This document shows positions 1 through 8,875 of a DNA stretch of 22,140 nt, piece after piece. Under the pieces are notes generated by a model, which saw only the letters and a list, made by a program, of their open reading frames with translations, was not told the origin of the DNA and made no database searches. How positions within the stretch are numbered: the first letter of the stretch is position 1; each line of letters starts with the position of its first letter. Origin of the DNA: CAZNPW01 sp964575185 (GTDB taxonomy: Bacteria; Pseudomonadota; Alphaproteobacteria; Rhodobacterales; Rhodobacteraceae); assembly GCA_964575185.1 (NCBI GenBank), contig CAZNPW010000048.1, positions 1 through 22,140 on the forward strand. The letters run 5' to 3'. The position numbers and the translations under genes were made by a program.

Positions 1-1364
<1,364 letters not shown>

Positions 1365-1543
1365 TATTCCATCGTGCTTTCCGTGGCATATGTGCCGTCG
1401 TTCACCTTGCGATAAGCGGAAAGCCGCGCAAAACCCTGTGTCCCTGCGGCCACACGGGTTGCCGGCCCTTGTGCGCCGAAGCTAGCCCCGCCCGGATTGC
1501 GGCGGGCCTTGTGCGTCCGCGCAGAGATGTGAGGTCCGGGGCG

Positions 1544-2227
1544 ATGCGCGTGAAGGTTGGCATGGTGGCGGCGGCGCTGGCGCTGGTGTCGCAGGCGGCG
1601 GTGGCGGAGGTGTCGCTCAGCACGTCGGGCAGCCCGCAGGAGGGGCTCGAGGACCAGATGGCCGCGCTCTTCGGCACCGAAAGGGCCGCGCTGATGGCGC
1701 TGCCCGACGCCCGCCGGGCGAGCCTGGCGGCCGGCCCCGCGGGCACCGCGGCCGCAACGGAACCCGGCGCGCAGGCCGAGGCGCCGTCGCTGACGATCCG
1801 CTACGACGACCGCTGGCTCGCCGCGCAGCCTGCGCCCGAGGGCGGCGCCGACTGGCAATGCCTGCGCGAGGCGATCTACTTCGAGGCGCGGGGCGAACCG
1901 CTGCGCGGCCAGTTCGCCGTGGCCGAAGTGGTCCTGAACCGCGTCGACGCCGGCAGCTTCGGCCGGGGCGTCTGCGGCGTGGTGAACCGGACCGCCGCGG
2001 GGTCCTGCGCCTTCAGCTACGTCTGCGACGGTGCTTCCGACACGCTGCGCGACCCCGCCGCGCGCGACCGGGCGGGCCGCATCGCGCGGCTGATGCTCGA
2101 CGGCGCGCCCCGGGCGCTGACCGCCGGGGCGACCTACTTCCATGCCGTGGGCGTCCGCCCGTCCTGGGCGCGCCGGTTCGACCGCACCGCGCAGATCGGC
2201 GCGCACCTGTTCTACCGCGGCGACTGA
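1544..2227 (+). CDS. Exported SleB-family cell wall hydrolase
   Basis: A probable periplasmic peptidoglycan hydrolase of the SleB / Hydrolase_2 family. I chose the ATG at 1544 because it opens directly into a signal peptide: MRVKVG, a hydrophobic run VAAALALVSQ, then AAVA before EVSL as a likely cleavage site. A purine-rich GAGGT lies 8 bases upstream. An earlier in-frame ATG at 1469 would put 25 charged residues ahead of the signal. Residues about 110-227 carry the family core: CLREAIYFEARGEP (with the conserved Glu residues), VAEVVLNRVD, then CAFSYVCDG and a C-terminal ATYFHAVGVRPSW. The region between the signal and the core is low-complexity and Ala-rich. The related spore-cortex enzyme acts in germination, but in this non-sporulating lineage a general wall-remodelling role is inferred. 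It sits alone between ppdK and the folate genes. Confidence 0.87.
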   Translation: MRVKVGMVAAALALVSQAAVAEVSLSTSGSPQEGLEDQMAALFGTERAALMALPDARRASLAAGPAGTAAATEPGAQAEAPSLTIRYDDRWLAAQPAPEGGADWQCLREAIYFEARGEPLRGQFAVAEVVLNRVDAGSFGRGVCGVVNRTAAGSCAFSYVCDGASDTLRDPAARDRAGRIARLMLDGAPRALTAGATYFHAVGVRPSWARRFDRTAQIGAHLFYRGD

Positions 2228-2268
2228 CGGCGCTTGCCCGCGGCCGTCTTTCCGGGCAGGTCGCCGCC

Positions 2269-3075
2269 ATGGCCGACCGCATCTTCCTGAAGGACCACAT
2301 CGTCCACGCCGACATCGGTGCCTTCCAGCCGGAACGCGGCAGGCGCCAGCGGCTGCGCTTCGACGTGGCGGTGGAGGTCCCGCGCACCGGCGCGTCCGAC
2401 GACGTCGACCGGATCCTGTCCTACGACCGGATCGTCGAGGCGATCGCGGCCGAACTCGCGTCCGAGCGGCTGAACCTGCTCGAGACGCTGGCCGAACGGG
2501 TGGCCGCGCGACTGCTGCGCGAACCGGGCGCGCTGCGGGTGCACCTGAGCGTCGCGAAGCTCGACCTCGGCCCCTTCGCGCTGGGGGTGCAGATCACCCG
2601 GACGCCCGCCGACCTGGCGGCGGCGGACCGGGAGCCGCTGAACCCGCAGGTCCATCTCTTCGACCAGCCGACCGTCCGGGCCGCGACCCCCGCCCTGATC
2701 GCGGCCATCGCCCGCCCCGCGGTGATCTGCGTCACCCCGCCGGACACCCCCCGGCCCGCCACCGGCCACGCGCCGACCCAGCGGCGGATCGACCTTCTGG
2801 CCATCGAGCAGGCGGCCTGGGCGCTGGCCGCGCGCGACCCGGCCTGCGTCGTGGTGGCGACGCGGACCGAGATCGACTGGGCGCTGCGGCGCGGCGGCCT
2901 CGTCGTCTGGGCCCCGGGCAAGATGGTGCTCGACGCCGTGGCGGGGCCGAAAGGGGCCGACCCCGCCGTGCTCGCCGCCTGGCTGGCGGGTGAACTCGGG
3001 GCCGACCGGGTCGTCGTTCACGGGCGTGTTGCAATTCCGGCAGGCCCCCGCGTGCCGCTCGTCCCCGCCGCTTGA
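2269..3075 (+). CDS. folB: Dihydroneopterin aldolase with C-terminal extension
   Basis: FolB cleaves 7,8-dihydroneopterin to 6-hydroxymethyl-dihydropterin and glycolaldehyde in folate synthesis. The start at ATG 2269 gives MADRIFLKDHIVHADIGAFQ, the normal FolB N terminus; the frame is open further upstream but only as a shadow of the preceding hydrolase gene. Residues 1 to about 118 form the aldolase unit: GAFQPERGRRQRLRFDV, the SYDRIVEAI segment, LLETLAERVA with the conserved Glu, and a final strand VHLSVAKLDLGP. The remaining roughly 150 residues (TPALIAAIARPAVICVTPP to the end) belong to no domain I recognise. Total length is 268 residues, against about 120 for a stand-alone FolB. folP follows 31 bases downstream, supporting the pathway. 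A weak inverted repeat (2233-2240 with 2253-2260) lies just upstream of the start. Confidence 0.88.
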   Translation: MADRIFLKDHIVHADIGAFQPERGRRQRLRFDVAVEVPRTGASDDVDRILSYDRIVEAIAAELASERLNLLETLAERVAARLLREPGALRVHLSVAKLDLGPFALGVQITRTPADLAAADREPLNPQVHLFDQPTVRAATPALIAAIARPAVICVTPPDTPRPATGHAPTQRRIDLLAIEQAAWALAARDPACVVVATRTEIDWALRRGGLVVWAPGKMVLDAVAGPKGADPAVLAAWLAGELGADRVVVHGRVAIPAGPRVPLVPAA

Positions 3076-3106
3076 TCGCCCCGCGGGCCGGGCGTAACCG
3101 GGGCGC

Positions 3107-4090
3107 ATGGACTACCTGCGCCCGATCCCGCTGACCGGCCCCGCCGCCCCGCCCCACGCGCTGCGTCTGGCCGGGGGCTGGTGCCGCTTCACCCATGTCG
3201 AGGTCCTGCGCCGCGACGCCGCCCCCCGCGTGATCGACGCGCGCGAGGTCGACACCGCCGCGCTGACCGCCCCGCGCGCCGCGCTGCGCGGGGTGGCGAT
3301 GGACCGCCCCCGCATCATGGGCATCCTGAACGTCACGCCCGACAGCTTTTCCGACGGCGGGCAGCTCTCCGGGCCCGAGGCGGTGGTGGCGCGGGCGCGC
3401 GCGATGGCCGGGGCCGACCTCCTCGACGTCGGCGGCGAGAGCACCCGCCCCGGCGCGGCGGAGGTGCCCGAGGCCGAAGAGCGCGACCGCGTCGTCCCCG
3501 CGCTGCGTGCCCTGCGCGCGGCCGGCATCGCCCAGCCCGTCAGCATCGACACCCGCAAGGCCGCCGTCGCCCGCGCCGCAATCACCGCCGGGGCGTCGAT
3601 CCTGAACGACGTGAGCGCGCTGACCCACGACCCGACGCTCGCCCCCCTCGCCGCGATGCAGGGGCTGCCCGTCGTGCTGGTCCACGCGCAGGGCGTGCCC
3701 GCGACGATGCAGGACCGGCCCGCCTACGATGACGTCCTGCTCGACGTCTACGACCAGCTTGCGGCGCGCGTGCAGGCCGCCGTCGCGGCGGGCATCGCGC
3801 GCGACCGGATCGTGGTCGACCCCGGCATCGGCTTCGGCAAGACCCAGGGCCACAACCTGGCGCTTTTGCAGCGGATCGGCCTGTTCCATGGGCTCGGCCT
3901 GCCGGTCCTGCTGGGCGCGAGCCGCAAGCGCTTCATCGGCTCCTTGACCGACGAACCGCAGGCCGACCGGCGGCTGCCCGGATCGCTCGCCGTCACGCTC
4001 GCCGCCGTGGGGCAGGGGGTGCAGATCCACCGCGTGCACGACGTGGCCGAGACGCGGGCGGCGCTGACGATGTGGGAGGCTGCGGGATGA
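3107..4090 (+). CDS. folP: Dihydropteroate synthase
   Basis: FolP condenses 6-hydroxymethyl-dihydropterin pyrophosphate with p-aminobenzoate to 7,8-dihydropteroate, the sulfonamide-sensitive step of folate synthesis. The TIM-barrel motifs are all visible: MGILNVTPDSFSDGG (Asn75 to Asp83 region), LLDVGGESTRPGA, VSIDTRKAAVARAA, ILNDVSAL, LVHAQG, DPGIGFGKT and LLGASRKRFIG. The protein has 327 residues. About 65 residues precede the first barrel motif, so it carries an N-terminal extension compared with the roughly 280-residue enterobacterial enzyme. Its stop codon overlaps the glmM start as ATGA, implying translational coupling. The order folB-folP-glmM is like the folP-glmM pairing common in proteobacteria. 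Confidence 0.96.
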   Translation: MDYLRPIPLTGPAAPPHALRLAGGWCRFTHVEVLRRDAAPRVIDAREVDTAALTAPRAALRGVAMDRPRIMGILNVTPDSFSDGGQLSGPEAVVARARAMAGADLLDVGGESTRPGAAEVPEAEERDRVVPALRALRAAGIAQPVSIDTRKAAVARAAITAGASILNDVSALTHDPTLAPLAAMQGLPVVLVHAQGVPATMQDRPAYDDVLLDVYDQLAARVQAAVAAGIARDRIVVDPGIGFGKTQGHNLALLQRIGLFHGLGLPVLLGASRKRFIGSLTDEPQADRRLPGSLAVTLAAVGQGVQIHRVHDVAETRAALTMWEAAG

Positions 4091-5427
4091 GGAAGCTCTT
4101 CGGCACCGACGGCGTGCGCGGCACCGCCAACACCCACCCGATGACCGCCGACCTCGCCCTGCGGCTCGGCGCGGCGGCGGGCCGCTACTTCCGCCGCGAC
4201 GGCAGCGCCGCGCACCGCGTGGTGATCGGCAAGGACACCCGCCTGTCGGGTTACATGCTGGAAAACGCGATGACCGCCGGGCTGACCTCCACCGGCATGA
4301 ACGTCCTCCTCCTCGGTCCCGTGCCGACGCCGGCGGTGGGGTTCCTCACCCGCTCGATGCGCGCCGACCTCGGCGTGATGATCTCGGCCAGCCACAACCC
4401 GTTCCAGGACAACGGCATCAAGTTCTTTGGCCCCGACGGCTTCAAGCTGTCGGACGAGGCCGAGGCCGAGATCGAGGCCATCGTCGCCGCCGACATCGCC
4501 CCCGCCCAGCCGCAGAACATCGGCCGCGCCAAGCGCATCGAGGACGGGCGCGGGCGGTATCAGGAGTTCGCCAAGACGACCTTCCCCGCGGGCCTCCGCC
4601 TCGACGGGCTGAAGGTCGTGATCGACTGCGCCAACGGGGCCGCCTACAGGGCCGCGCCCGAGGTGCTGTGGGAGCTCGGTGCCGAGGTCATCCGCATCGG
4701 CGTGACGCCGAACGGCACCAACATCAACGACGGCTGCGGCTCCACCCACCCCGAGACCTGCGCCAGCGCCGTGGTGCTGCACAAGGCCGACGTGGGCATC
4801 ACGCTCGACGGCGACGCCGACCGGGTGATGATCATCGACGAGACCGGCACCGTCGCCGACGGCGACCAGATCATGGCGCTGATGGCCGGACGCTGGGCGG
4901 CCGAGGGGCGGCTGCGGGGCGGGGTGCTGGTCGCTACGGTGATGTCGAACCTGGGGCTGGAGCGGCACCTCGAAGGCCAGGGCCTGCGGCTCGAACGCAC
5001 CCAGGTCGGCGACCGCTACGTGGTCGAGGCGATGCGCCGCGGCGGCTGGAACCTCGGCGGCGAGCAGTCCGGCCACATCGTGATGACCGACTTCGCCACC
5101 ACCGGCGACGGCCTGATCGCCGGGCTGCAGGTCCTGGCCGAGATGGCGCGGACGGGCCGGCCGGCCAGCGCGCTGGCACGCCAGTTCGCCACCGTGCCGC
5201 AGCTTCTGAAGAACGTCCGCTACGCGGCCGGCGCAGAACCGCTGAAGGCCGCGTCGGTCGCCCGCGTCATCGCCGAGGCCGAGGCGCGGCTGAAGGGCCG
5301 CGGCCGCCTCCTGATCCGCAAGTCGGGCACCGAGCCGCTCGTCCGGGTGATGGCCGAATGCGAGGACGCGGCGCTGCTGGCCGAGGTGGTGGACGGCATC
5401 GTCGCCGCGGTGCAGGCCGCCGCCTGA
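4087..5427 (+). CDS. glmM: Phosphoglucosamine mutase
   Basis: GlmM converts glucosamine-6-phosphate to glucosamine-1-phosphate on the way to UDP-GlcNAc, the precursor of peptidoglycan and LPS. The ATG at 4087 gives MRKLFGTDGVRG, the classic GlmM N terminus; an ATG five codons upstream lies within folP and is less likely. The active-site loop MISASHNP places the phosphorylated Ser at residue 102. The metal-binding loop LDGDADR is at residues 240-246, a sugar-binding GGEQSGH follows, and the phosphate-binding RKSGTEPLVRV lies near the C terminus. Length is 446 residues, normal for the family. It overlaps folP by four bases (ATGA). The 183-base gap that follows holds three GTGGC repeats described separately. 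Confidence 0.97.
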   Translation: MRKLFGTDGVRGTANTHPMTADLALRLGAAAGRYFRRDGSAAHRVVIGKDTRLSGYMLENAMTAGLTSTGMNVLLLGPVPTPAVGFLTRSMRADLGVMISASHNPFQDNGIKFFGPDGFKLSDEAEAEIEAIVAADIAPAQPQNIGRAKRIEDGRGRYQEFAKTTFPAGLRLDGLKVVIDCANGAAYRAAPEVLWELGAEVIRIGVTPNGTNINDGCGSTHPETCASAVVLHKADVGITLDGDADRVMIIDETGTVADGDQIMALMAGRWAAEGRLRGGVLVATVMSNLGLERHLEGQGLRLERTQVGDRYVVEAMRRGGWNLGGEQSGHIVMTDFATTGDGLIAGLQVLAEMARTGRPASALARQFATVPQLLKNVRYAAGAEPLKAASVARVIAEAEARLKGRGRLLIRKSGTEPLVRVMAECEDAALLAEVVDGIVAAVQAAA

Positions 5428-5440
5428 CCGCTGCCGGATT

Positions 5441-5473
5441 GTGGCGCGATCGTGGCAACTTTGTGGCAACTCC
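5441..5473 (+). repeat. Three 11-bp direct repeats beginning GTGGC
   Basis: GTGGC occurs at 5441, 5452 and 5463, exactly 11 bases apart. The last two copies share nine bases (GTGGCAACT). The array starts 13 bases after the glmM stop codon. No hairpin or T-tract is associated. The spacing is close to one helical turn, which would suit a protein-binding array, but chance duplication is also possible. Confidence 0.5.
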
Positions 5474-5610
5474 CTGAACGAAAAGCCGAATCCGTGGCCG
5501 ATCCGCCTCTTCGACGCCCGATTGTGCGGTCTGCCGCAACCCCGCGGTTGACCGTCACCCGCCCGTCATGGCCTGCATGGCGAAACAACAAGAATCGACA
5601 GGCAGCAGAC

Positions 5611-5868
5611 ATGGGACAGCAGGCGTTCTTCCACGCGCCGGGTGGCGCGGACTTCCTCGGGCTGCGCACCGACCGCCGGGGCGCGACCGAGATCGTCTAC
5701 GACGACGGCGTCAAGCGCCGCATGGTCTGGCGCGTCGCGGGGCCGCCGGCGTCGGACGCGACGCTCGCCGAGGCGCTGCGCACCGCCGTGGGGTCGCTGC
5801 GCGTGGTCCCGACCCTCTACGACGAGCTGAAAAAGCGGGCCATCGCCATCGAGGTCGTGGCACGCTGA
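5611..5868 (+). CDS. Small conserved-looking protein of unknown function
   Basis: An 85-residue frame starting at ATG 5611 (MGQQAFFHAPGGADFLGL). I do not recognise the family. The composition is that of a soluble, well-ordered small protein: an N-terminal part rich in Gly and aromatic residues, a probable beta-hairpin (TEIVYDDGVKRRMVWRVAG), an amphipathic helix (ATLAEALRTAVGSL) and a basic C terminus (LKKRAIAIEVVAR). No signal peptide or membrane segment is seen. The same frame is open upstream to an ATG at 5452, but that extension is Pro/Arg-rich and looks non-coding, so the later start is preferred. Its Shine-Dalgarno is weak (AGGCAG). It lies alone between glmM and the polyamine-type transporter, separated from the latter by about 130 bases, so it may be its own transcription unit. 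Confidence 0.6.
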   Translation: MGQQAFFHAPGGADFLGLRTDRRGATEIVYDDGVKRRMVWRVAGPPASDATLAEALRTAVGSLRVVPTLYDELKKRAIAIEVVAR

Positions 5869-5996
5869 CCCGCACCGTGCTACGCCCGGTCCCGGGCCGA
5901 TCATTTTCCTTGCCAGGCGGCTGCGCCTGCGGCTAGGCATTTGATCAAACGACAATGCCGTCCGGCCCCATGACGGGCGGCACCACGGGGGACAGC

Positions 5997-6881
5997 ATGG
6001 CATCACCTGCGGCGGATCGCATGGCCCGCGCCGAGGCGCGCAAGGGCCTGACGCTTCTGTCGCCGCCGCTGCTCTATGCGCTGCTGCTGCTGGCCGCGCC
6101 CCTCGGCATGGTCGTCGTCTACAGCTTCCTGACCGACGGCTACCTCGTCGTCATCCCCGAGTTCACCTTCGCGAACTACCTCGAGGCCTGGACCTCGCCC
6201 ATCTACCAGACGTTGATGCTGCGCTCGCTCTGGGTGTCGTTCCTCGTCACCCTCGCCACCGTGGTGCTGGCCTACCCGGTCGCCTACTACGTCAGCTTCC
6301 ACGTGGAGCCGTCGAAGAAGTCGCTCTGGCTGTTCCTCATCACCATCCCCTTCTGGACCAGCTACGTCATCCGCGTCTTCCTGTGGCGCGTGATCCTCGG
6401 GACCGACGGGGTGCTGAACACCGGGCTGATCGGGCTCGGCATCATCGACACGCCGATGACCTTCCTGCTCTACAACATCAACGCGGTCGTCATCACGCTC
6501 GCCCACGCCTACGCGCCCTTCGCCATCCTGCCGATCTTCGTGGTGCTGGAGCGGATCGACCGCGCGCTGCTCGAGGCCGGGCAGGACCTGGGCGAGTCGC
6601 GCTTCACCACCTGGGTCCGCGTCACGCTGCCCCTGTCGGTGCCGGGCATCTGCGCGGCGGTGCTGATCGTCTTCATCCCGACGATCGGCGATTTCGTCAC
6701 GCCCCAGCTCGTCGGCGGGCCGGGGGGCCTGCTGATCGCCAACGCCATCCAGATCCAGTACATGCGCATCGGCAACTTCCCGCTCGGCTCGGCCATCGCG
6801 ATCAGCGCGATGATCCTGGTCAGCCTCTGCGCGCTCCTGTTCCTGTGGCTGAACCGCAGGTACCTGAAGGTGGGCCGCTGA
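5997..6881 (+). CDS. potB: ABC transporter permease, spermidine/putrescine type (PotB-like)
   Basis: An inner-membrane permease of the polyamine/opine/iron branch of ABC importers. The ATG at 5997 is preferred because GGGGGA lies five bases upstream; an ATG at 5955 would add 14 residues without a clear ribosome-binding site. After a short charged N terminus comes the first membrane segment (LLYALLLLAAPLGMVVVYSFL), a PotB-like FTFANYLEAWTSPIYQTLMLRSLWVS segment, and about five further hydrophobic spans. The cytoplasmic EAA loop is visible as LLEAGQDLGESRFTTWVRVTLPLSVPGI, which docks to the ATPase. Length is 294 residues, usual for PotB/PotH. It overlaps the second permease by one base (TGATG). 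The substrate is inferred from family resemblance only. Confidence 0.88.
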   Translation: MASPAADRMARAEARKGLTLLSPPLLYALLLLAAPLGMVVVYSFLTDGYLVVIPEFTFANYLEAWTSPIYQTLMLRSLWVSFLVTLATVVLAYPVAYYVSFHVEPSKKSLWLFLITIPFWTSYVIRVFLWRVILGTDGVLNTGLIGLGIIDTPMTFLLYNINAVVITLAHAYAPFAILPIFVVLERIDRALLEAGQDLGESRFTTWVRVTLPLSVPGICAAVLIVFIPTIGDFVTPQLVGGPGGLLIANAIQIQYMRIGNFPLGSAIAISAMILVSLCALLFLWLNRRYLKVGR

Positions 6882-7690
6882 TGAGGAAGGGTGCCGGTTT
6901 CCGCGTCTACGCCTGGATCTACCTCGCGTTCCTGTATGCCCCGATCGTGCTCCTGCCGATCTTCGCCTTCAATGACGCGGCCATCGTGGCCTTCCCGCTG
7001 TCGGGTTTCACGACGCAGTGGTTCACGGCGCTGCTCGGCAACTCCGCCCTGCGGGCCGCGGCGATCAATTCGGTCATCATCGCCGTCACCACCAGCGTCA
7101 TCTCCACCATCCTCGGCATCTGCGCCGCCCGCGCCAGCACGCGCTACAACTTCCCGTTCAAGGCCCCCGCCATGGGCCTCATCATGCTGCCGCTGGTCCT
7201 GCCCGAGATCATCCTCGCGGTGTCGCTGCTGGTCGTGCTGCTGGCCGTCGGTCTGCCCCTGTCGATCTTCAGCGTGATCCTCGGCCATGTCCTCGTGACC
7301 ACGCCCTTCGCCATCGCGATCCTGACCTCCGCCTTCCAGTCGCTCGACAGGTCGCTGGAGGAAGCGGCCTACGACCTCGGCGAGACGCCCGCCTCCACCT
7401 TCCGGCTGATCGTCCTGCCGCTGGTCATGCCCGGCATCATCTCGTCGCTGCTGATCTCGTTCACGATCTCGCTCGACGAGTTCATCATCTCGTTCTTCCT
7501 GTCGGGCACCGAACCGACGCTTCCCGTCTACATCTTCGGCCAGTTCCGCTTCCCCCAGGCGGTGCCGGTCATCATGGCGCTGGGCACGGTGCTCGTCGTC
7601 ATCTCGGTGACGCTCCTTGCCATCGCCGAGTTCTACCGTCGCCGCGGCCTCGCCCGCCTGGGCGCGCAGGCCACCGGAGGCATCCATTGA
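6881..7690 (+). CDS. potC: ABC transporter permease, spermidine/putrescine type (PotC-like)
   Basis: The second permease subunit of the same importer. The ATG at 6881 shares a base with the potB stop codon. The N-terminal span (WIYLAFLYAPIVLLPIFAFND) and the following FPLSGFTTQWFTALLGNSAL match the PotC/PotI pattern, and several further membrane segments follow. The EAA loop reads LEEAAYDLGETPASTFRLIVLPLVMPGI, followed by the PotC-like FTISLDEFIISFFLSG. Length is 269 residues, normal for the family. Its 3' end contains GGAGG, which appears to serve as the ribosome-binding site of the ATPase gene, so the three genes are tightly coupled. The polyamine substrate is an inference; related permeases import other cationic or iron-complexed solutes. 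Confidence 0.88.
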   Translation: MRKGAGFRVYAWIYLAFLYAPIVLLPIFAFNDAAIVAFPLSGFTTQWFTALLGNSALRAAAINSVIIAVTTSVISTILGICAARASTRYNFPFKAPAMGLIMLPLVLPEIILAVSLLVVLLAVGLPLSIFSVILGHVLVTTPFAIAILTSAFQSLDRSLEEAAYDLGETPASTFRLIVLPLVMPGIISSLLISFTISLDEFIISFFLSGTEPTLPVYIFGQFRFPQAVPVIMALGTVLVVISVTLLAIAEFYRRRGLARLGAQATGGIH

Positions 7691-8787
7691 CCGCTGCTGA
7701 CAGCCGACCCGACATGATCGAGTTCCGCGACGTCCACAAATACTACGGCGACTACCACGCGCTGCGCGGCATCACCGGCACGATCAAGGCCGGCGAGTTC
7801 TTCTCGCTCCTCGGCCCCTCGGGCTGCGGCAAGACCACGCTCCTGCGCACCATCGCGGGGTTCGAGGGGATCAGCTCCGGCGCGGTGCTGATCGACGGCA
7901 AGAACATGGCGGGCGTCCCCGCCAACGTCCGGCCGACCAACATGGTGTTCCAGTCCTACGCGATCTTCCCGCACCTGACGGTCGAGGAGAACGTGGGCTT
8001 CGGCCTGCGCCGCGAATCCGGCACCCCGGCCGACAAGGCCCGCCGCGTCGCGCAGGCGCTCGAGATGGTGGGCCTGAAGGGCTTCGACAAGCGCGCCGCG
8101 CACGCGCTCTCGGGCGGCCAGCGGCAGCGCGTGGCGCTCGCCCGCGCGCTGATCCTGAAGCCCAAGGTGCTGCTCCTCGACGAGCCCCTGTCGGCGCTCG
8201 ACAAGAAGATGCGCGAGACGATGCAGGAAGAGCTCATCAAGCTCCAGCGCCAGGTCGGCATCACCTTCATCCTCGTCACCCACGACCAGGAAGAGGCGCT
8301 GGTCATGTCCGACCGCATCGCGGTCATGTTCGACGGCGGCATCGCGCAGCTCGCCGACCCCGAAACGCTCTACCGCCGCCCGAACAGCCGCAAGGTCGCG
8401 GACTTCATCGGCACGATGAACTTCGTCCCCGCGCGCGTGATCGACGAGGCCCCCGACCGCGTCCGGGTCGACGTGCAGGGCTTCGGCGAGGCGCTGCTCG
8501 GCCCCGCGCAGTGCATGTCGGCCGCGGGCGGCGCGGCGAGCGTGGGCTTCCGGCCGGAAACGCTGACCATCCTCTACGACGGCAACCAGGCCACCGACCG
8601 CGAGGTCGCGGCCACGGTGTCCGAAGTCGTCTACTACGGCGACATGACCTACTACGACGTCAGGCTCGACGGGCTGGACGCGCCCGTGCGCATCTCGATG
8701 CGCAACGTCTTCGGCCGCCCGGTGCTCGACCGCGGCACGCGCACCCGCGTCGCCTGGTCGCCGGGCGCGCTGGTGCTGTTCCGCTGA
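7687..8787 (+). CDS. potA: ABC transporter ATPase, spermidine/putrescine type (PotA-like)
   Basis: The ATP-hydrolysing subunit of the importer. Counting from TTG 7687, Walker A is GPSGCGKTT (43-51), the ABC signature is LSGGQ (141-145), Walker B is VLLLDEP (161-167) and the switch His is H199 in LVTHDQEEAL. The C-terminal hundred residues form a TOBE-type regulatory region (VGFRPETLTI and following). The TTG start overlaps the potC stop and has GGAGG six bases upstream. The in-frame ATG at 7714 has no ribosome-binding site; choosing it would shorten the protein by nine residues to 357. The expected periplasmic binding protein (PotD/PotF) is not encoded in this window. Twin palindromes follow the stop codon. 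Confidence 0.9.
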   Translation: MTAADSRPDMIEFRDVHKYYGDYHALRGITGTIKAGEFFSLLGPSGCGKTTLLRTIAGFEGISSGAVLIDGKNMAGVPANVRPTNMVFQSYAIFPHLTVEENVGFGLRRESGTPADKARRVAQALEMVGLKGFDKRAAHALSGGQRQRVALARALILKPKVLLLDEPLSALDKKMRETMQEELIKLQRQVGITFILVTHDQEEALVMSDRIAVMFDGGIAQLADPETLYRRPNSRKVADFIGTMNFVPARVIDEAPDRVRVDVQGFGEALLGPAQCMSAAGGAASVGFRPETLTILYDGNQATDREVAATVSEVVYYGDMTYYDVRLDGLDAPVRISMRNVFGRPVLDRGTRTRVAWSPGALVLFR

Positions 8788-8820
8788 CCCGGCCGGGGGG
8801 GCGGCGTCGCCGGGCGCGCG

Positions 8821-8865
8821 CCGGTTCCTTGCAAGGAACCGGACCGATGTCTTGCAAGACATCGG
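8821..8865. repeat. Two adjacent 22-bp perfect palindromes with a shared CTTGCAAG centre
   Basis: Positions 8821-8842 and 8844-8865 are each perfect 22-bp palindromes separated by a single A. Both have CCG/CGG ends and a CTTGCAAG centre. The intervening four-base arms differ (GTTC/GAAC against ATGT/ACAT) but change together so that symmetry is kept. As RNA each could form a hairpin without a T-tract. They lie between the potA stop codon and the next gene, whose likely GTG start is 10 bases after the second palindrome. Possible roles are a bidirectional or processing hairpin, a REP-like element, or operators for a dimeric protein. Confidence 0.85.
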
Positions 8866-8875
8866 GGCCCCGCCC

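Noticed and set aside
1365..1543. Possible RNA gene or terminator in the gap after ppdK
   Set aside because: There is only an imperfect CCCTGTGT/ACACGGG stem with a bulge, no T-tract, and no tRNA-like fold.
2142..2993. Arg/Pro-rich + strand frame overlapping sleB-like gene and folB
   Set aside because: Shadow frame; the conserved FolB motifs are in a different frame over the same bases.
5940..5949. TTTGATCAAA as an FNR/FnrL site upstream of potB
   Set aside because: The FNR consensus needs TTGAT and ATCAA separated by four bases; here the half-sites overlap, so it is only a 10-bp palindrome.
8852..8854. TTG 8852 as start of the capsule-like gene
   Set aside because: It is in the centre of the second palindrome and would add residues encoded by the palindrome only. 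GTG 8876 is preferred.
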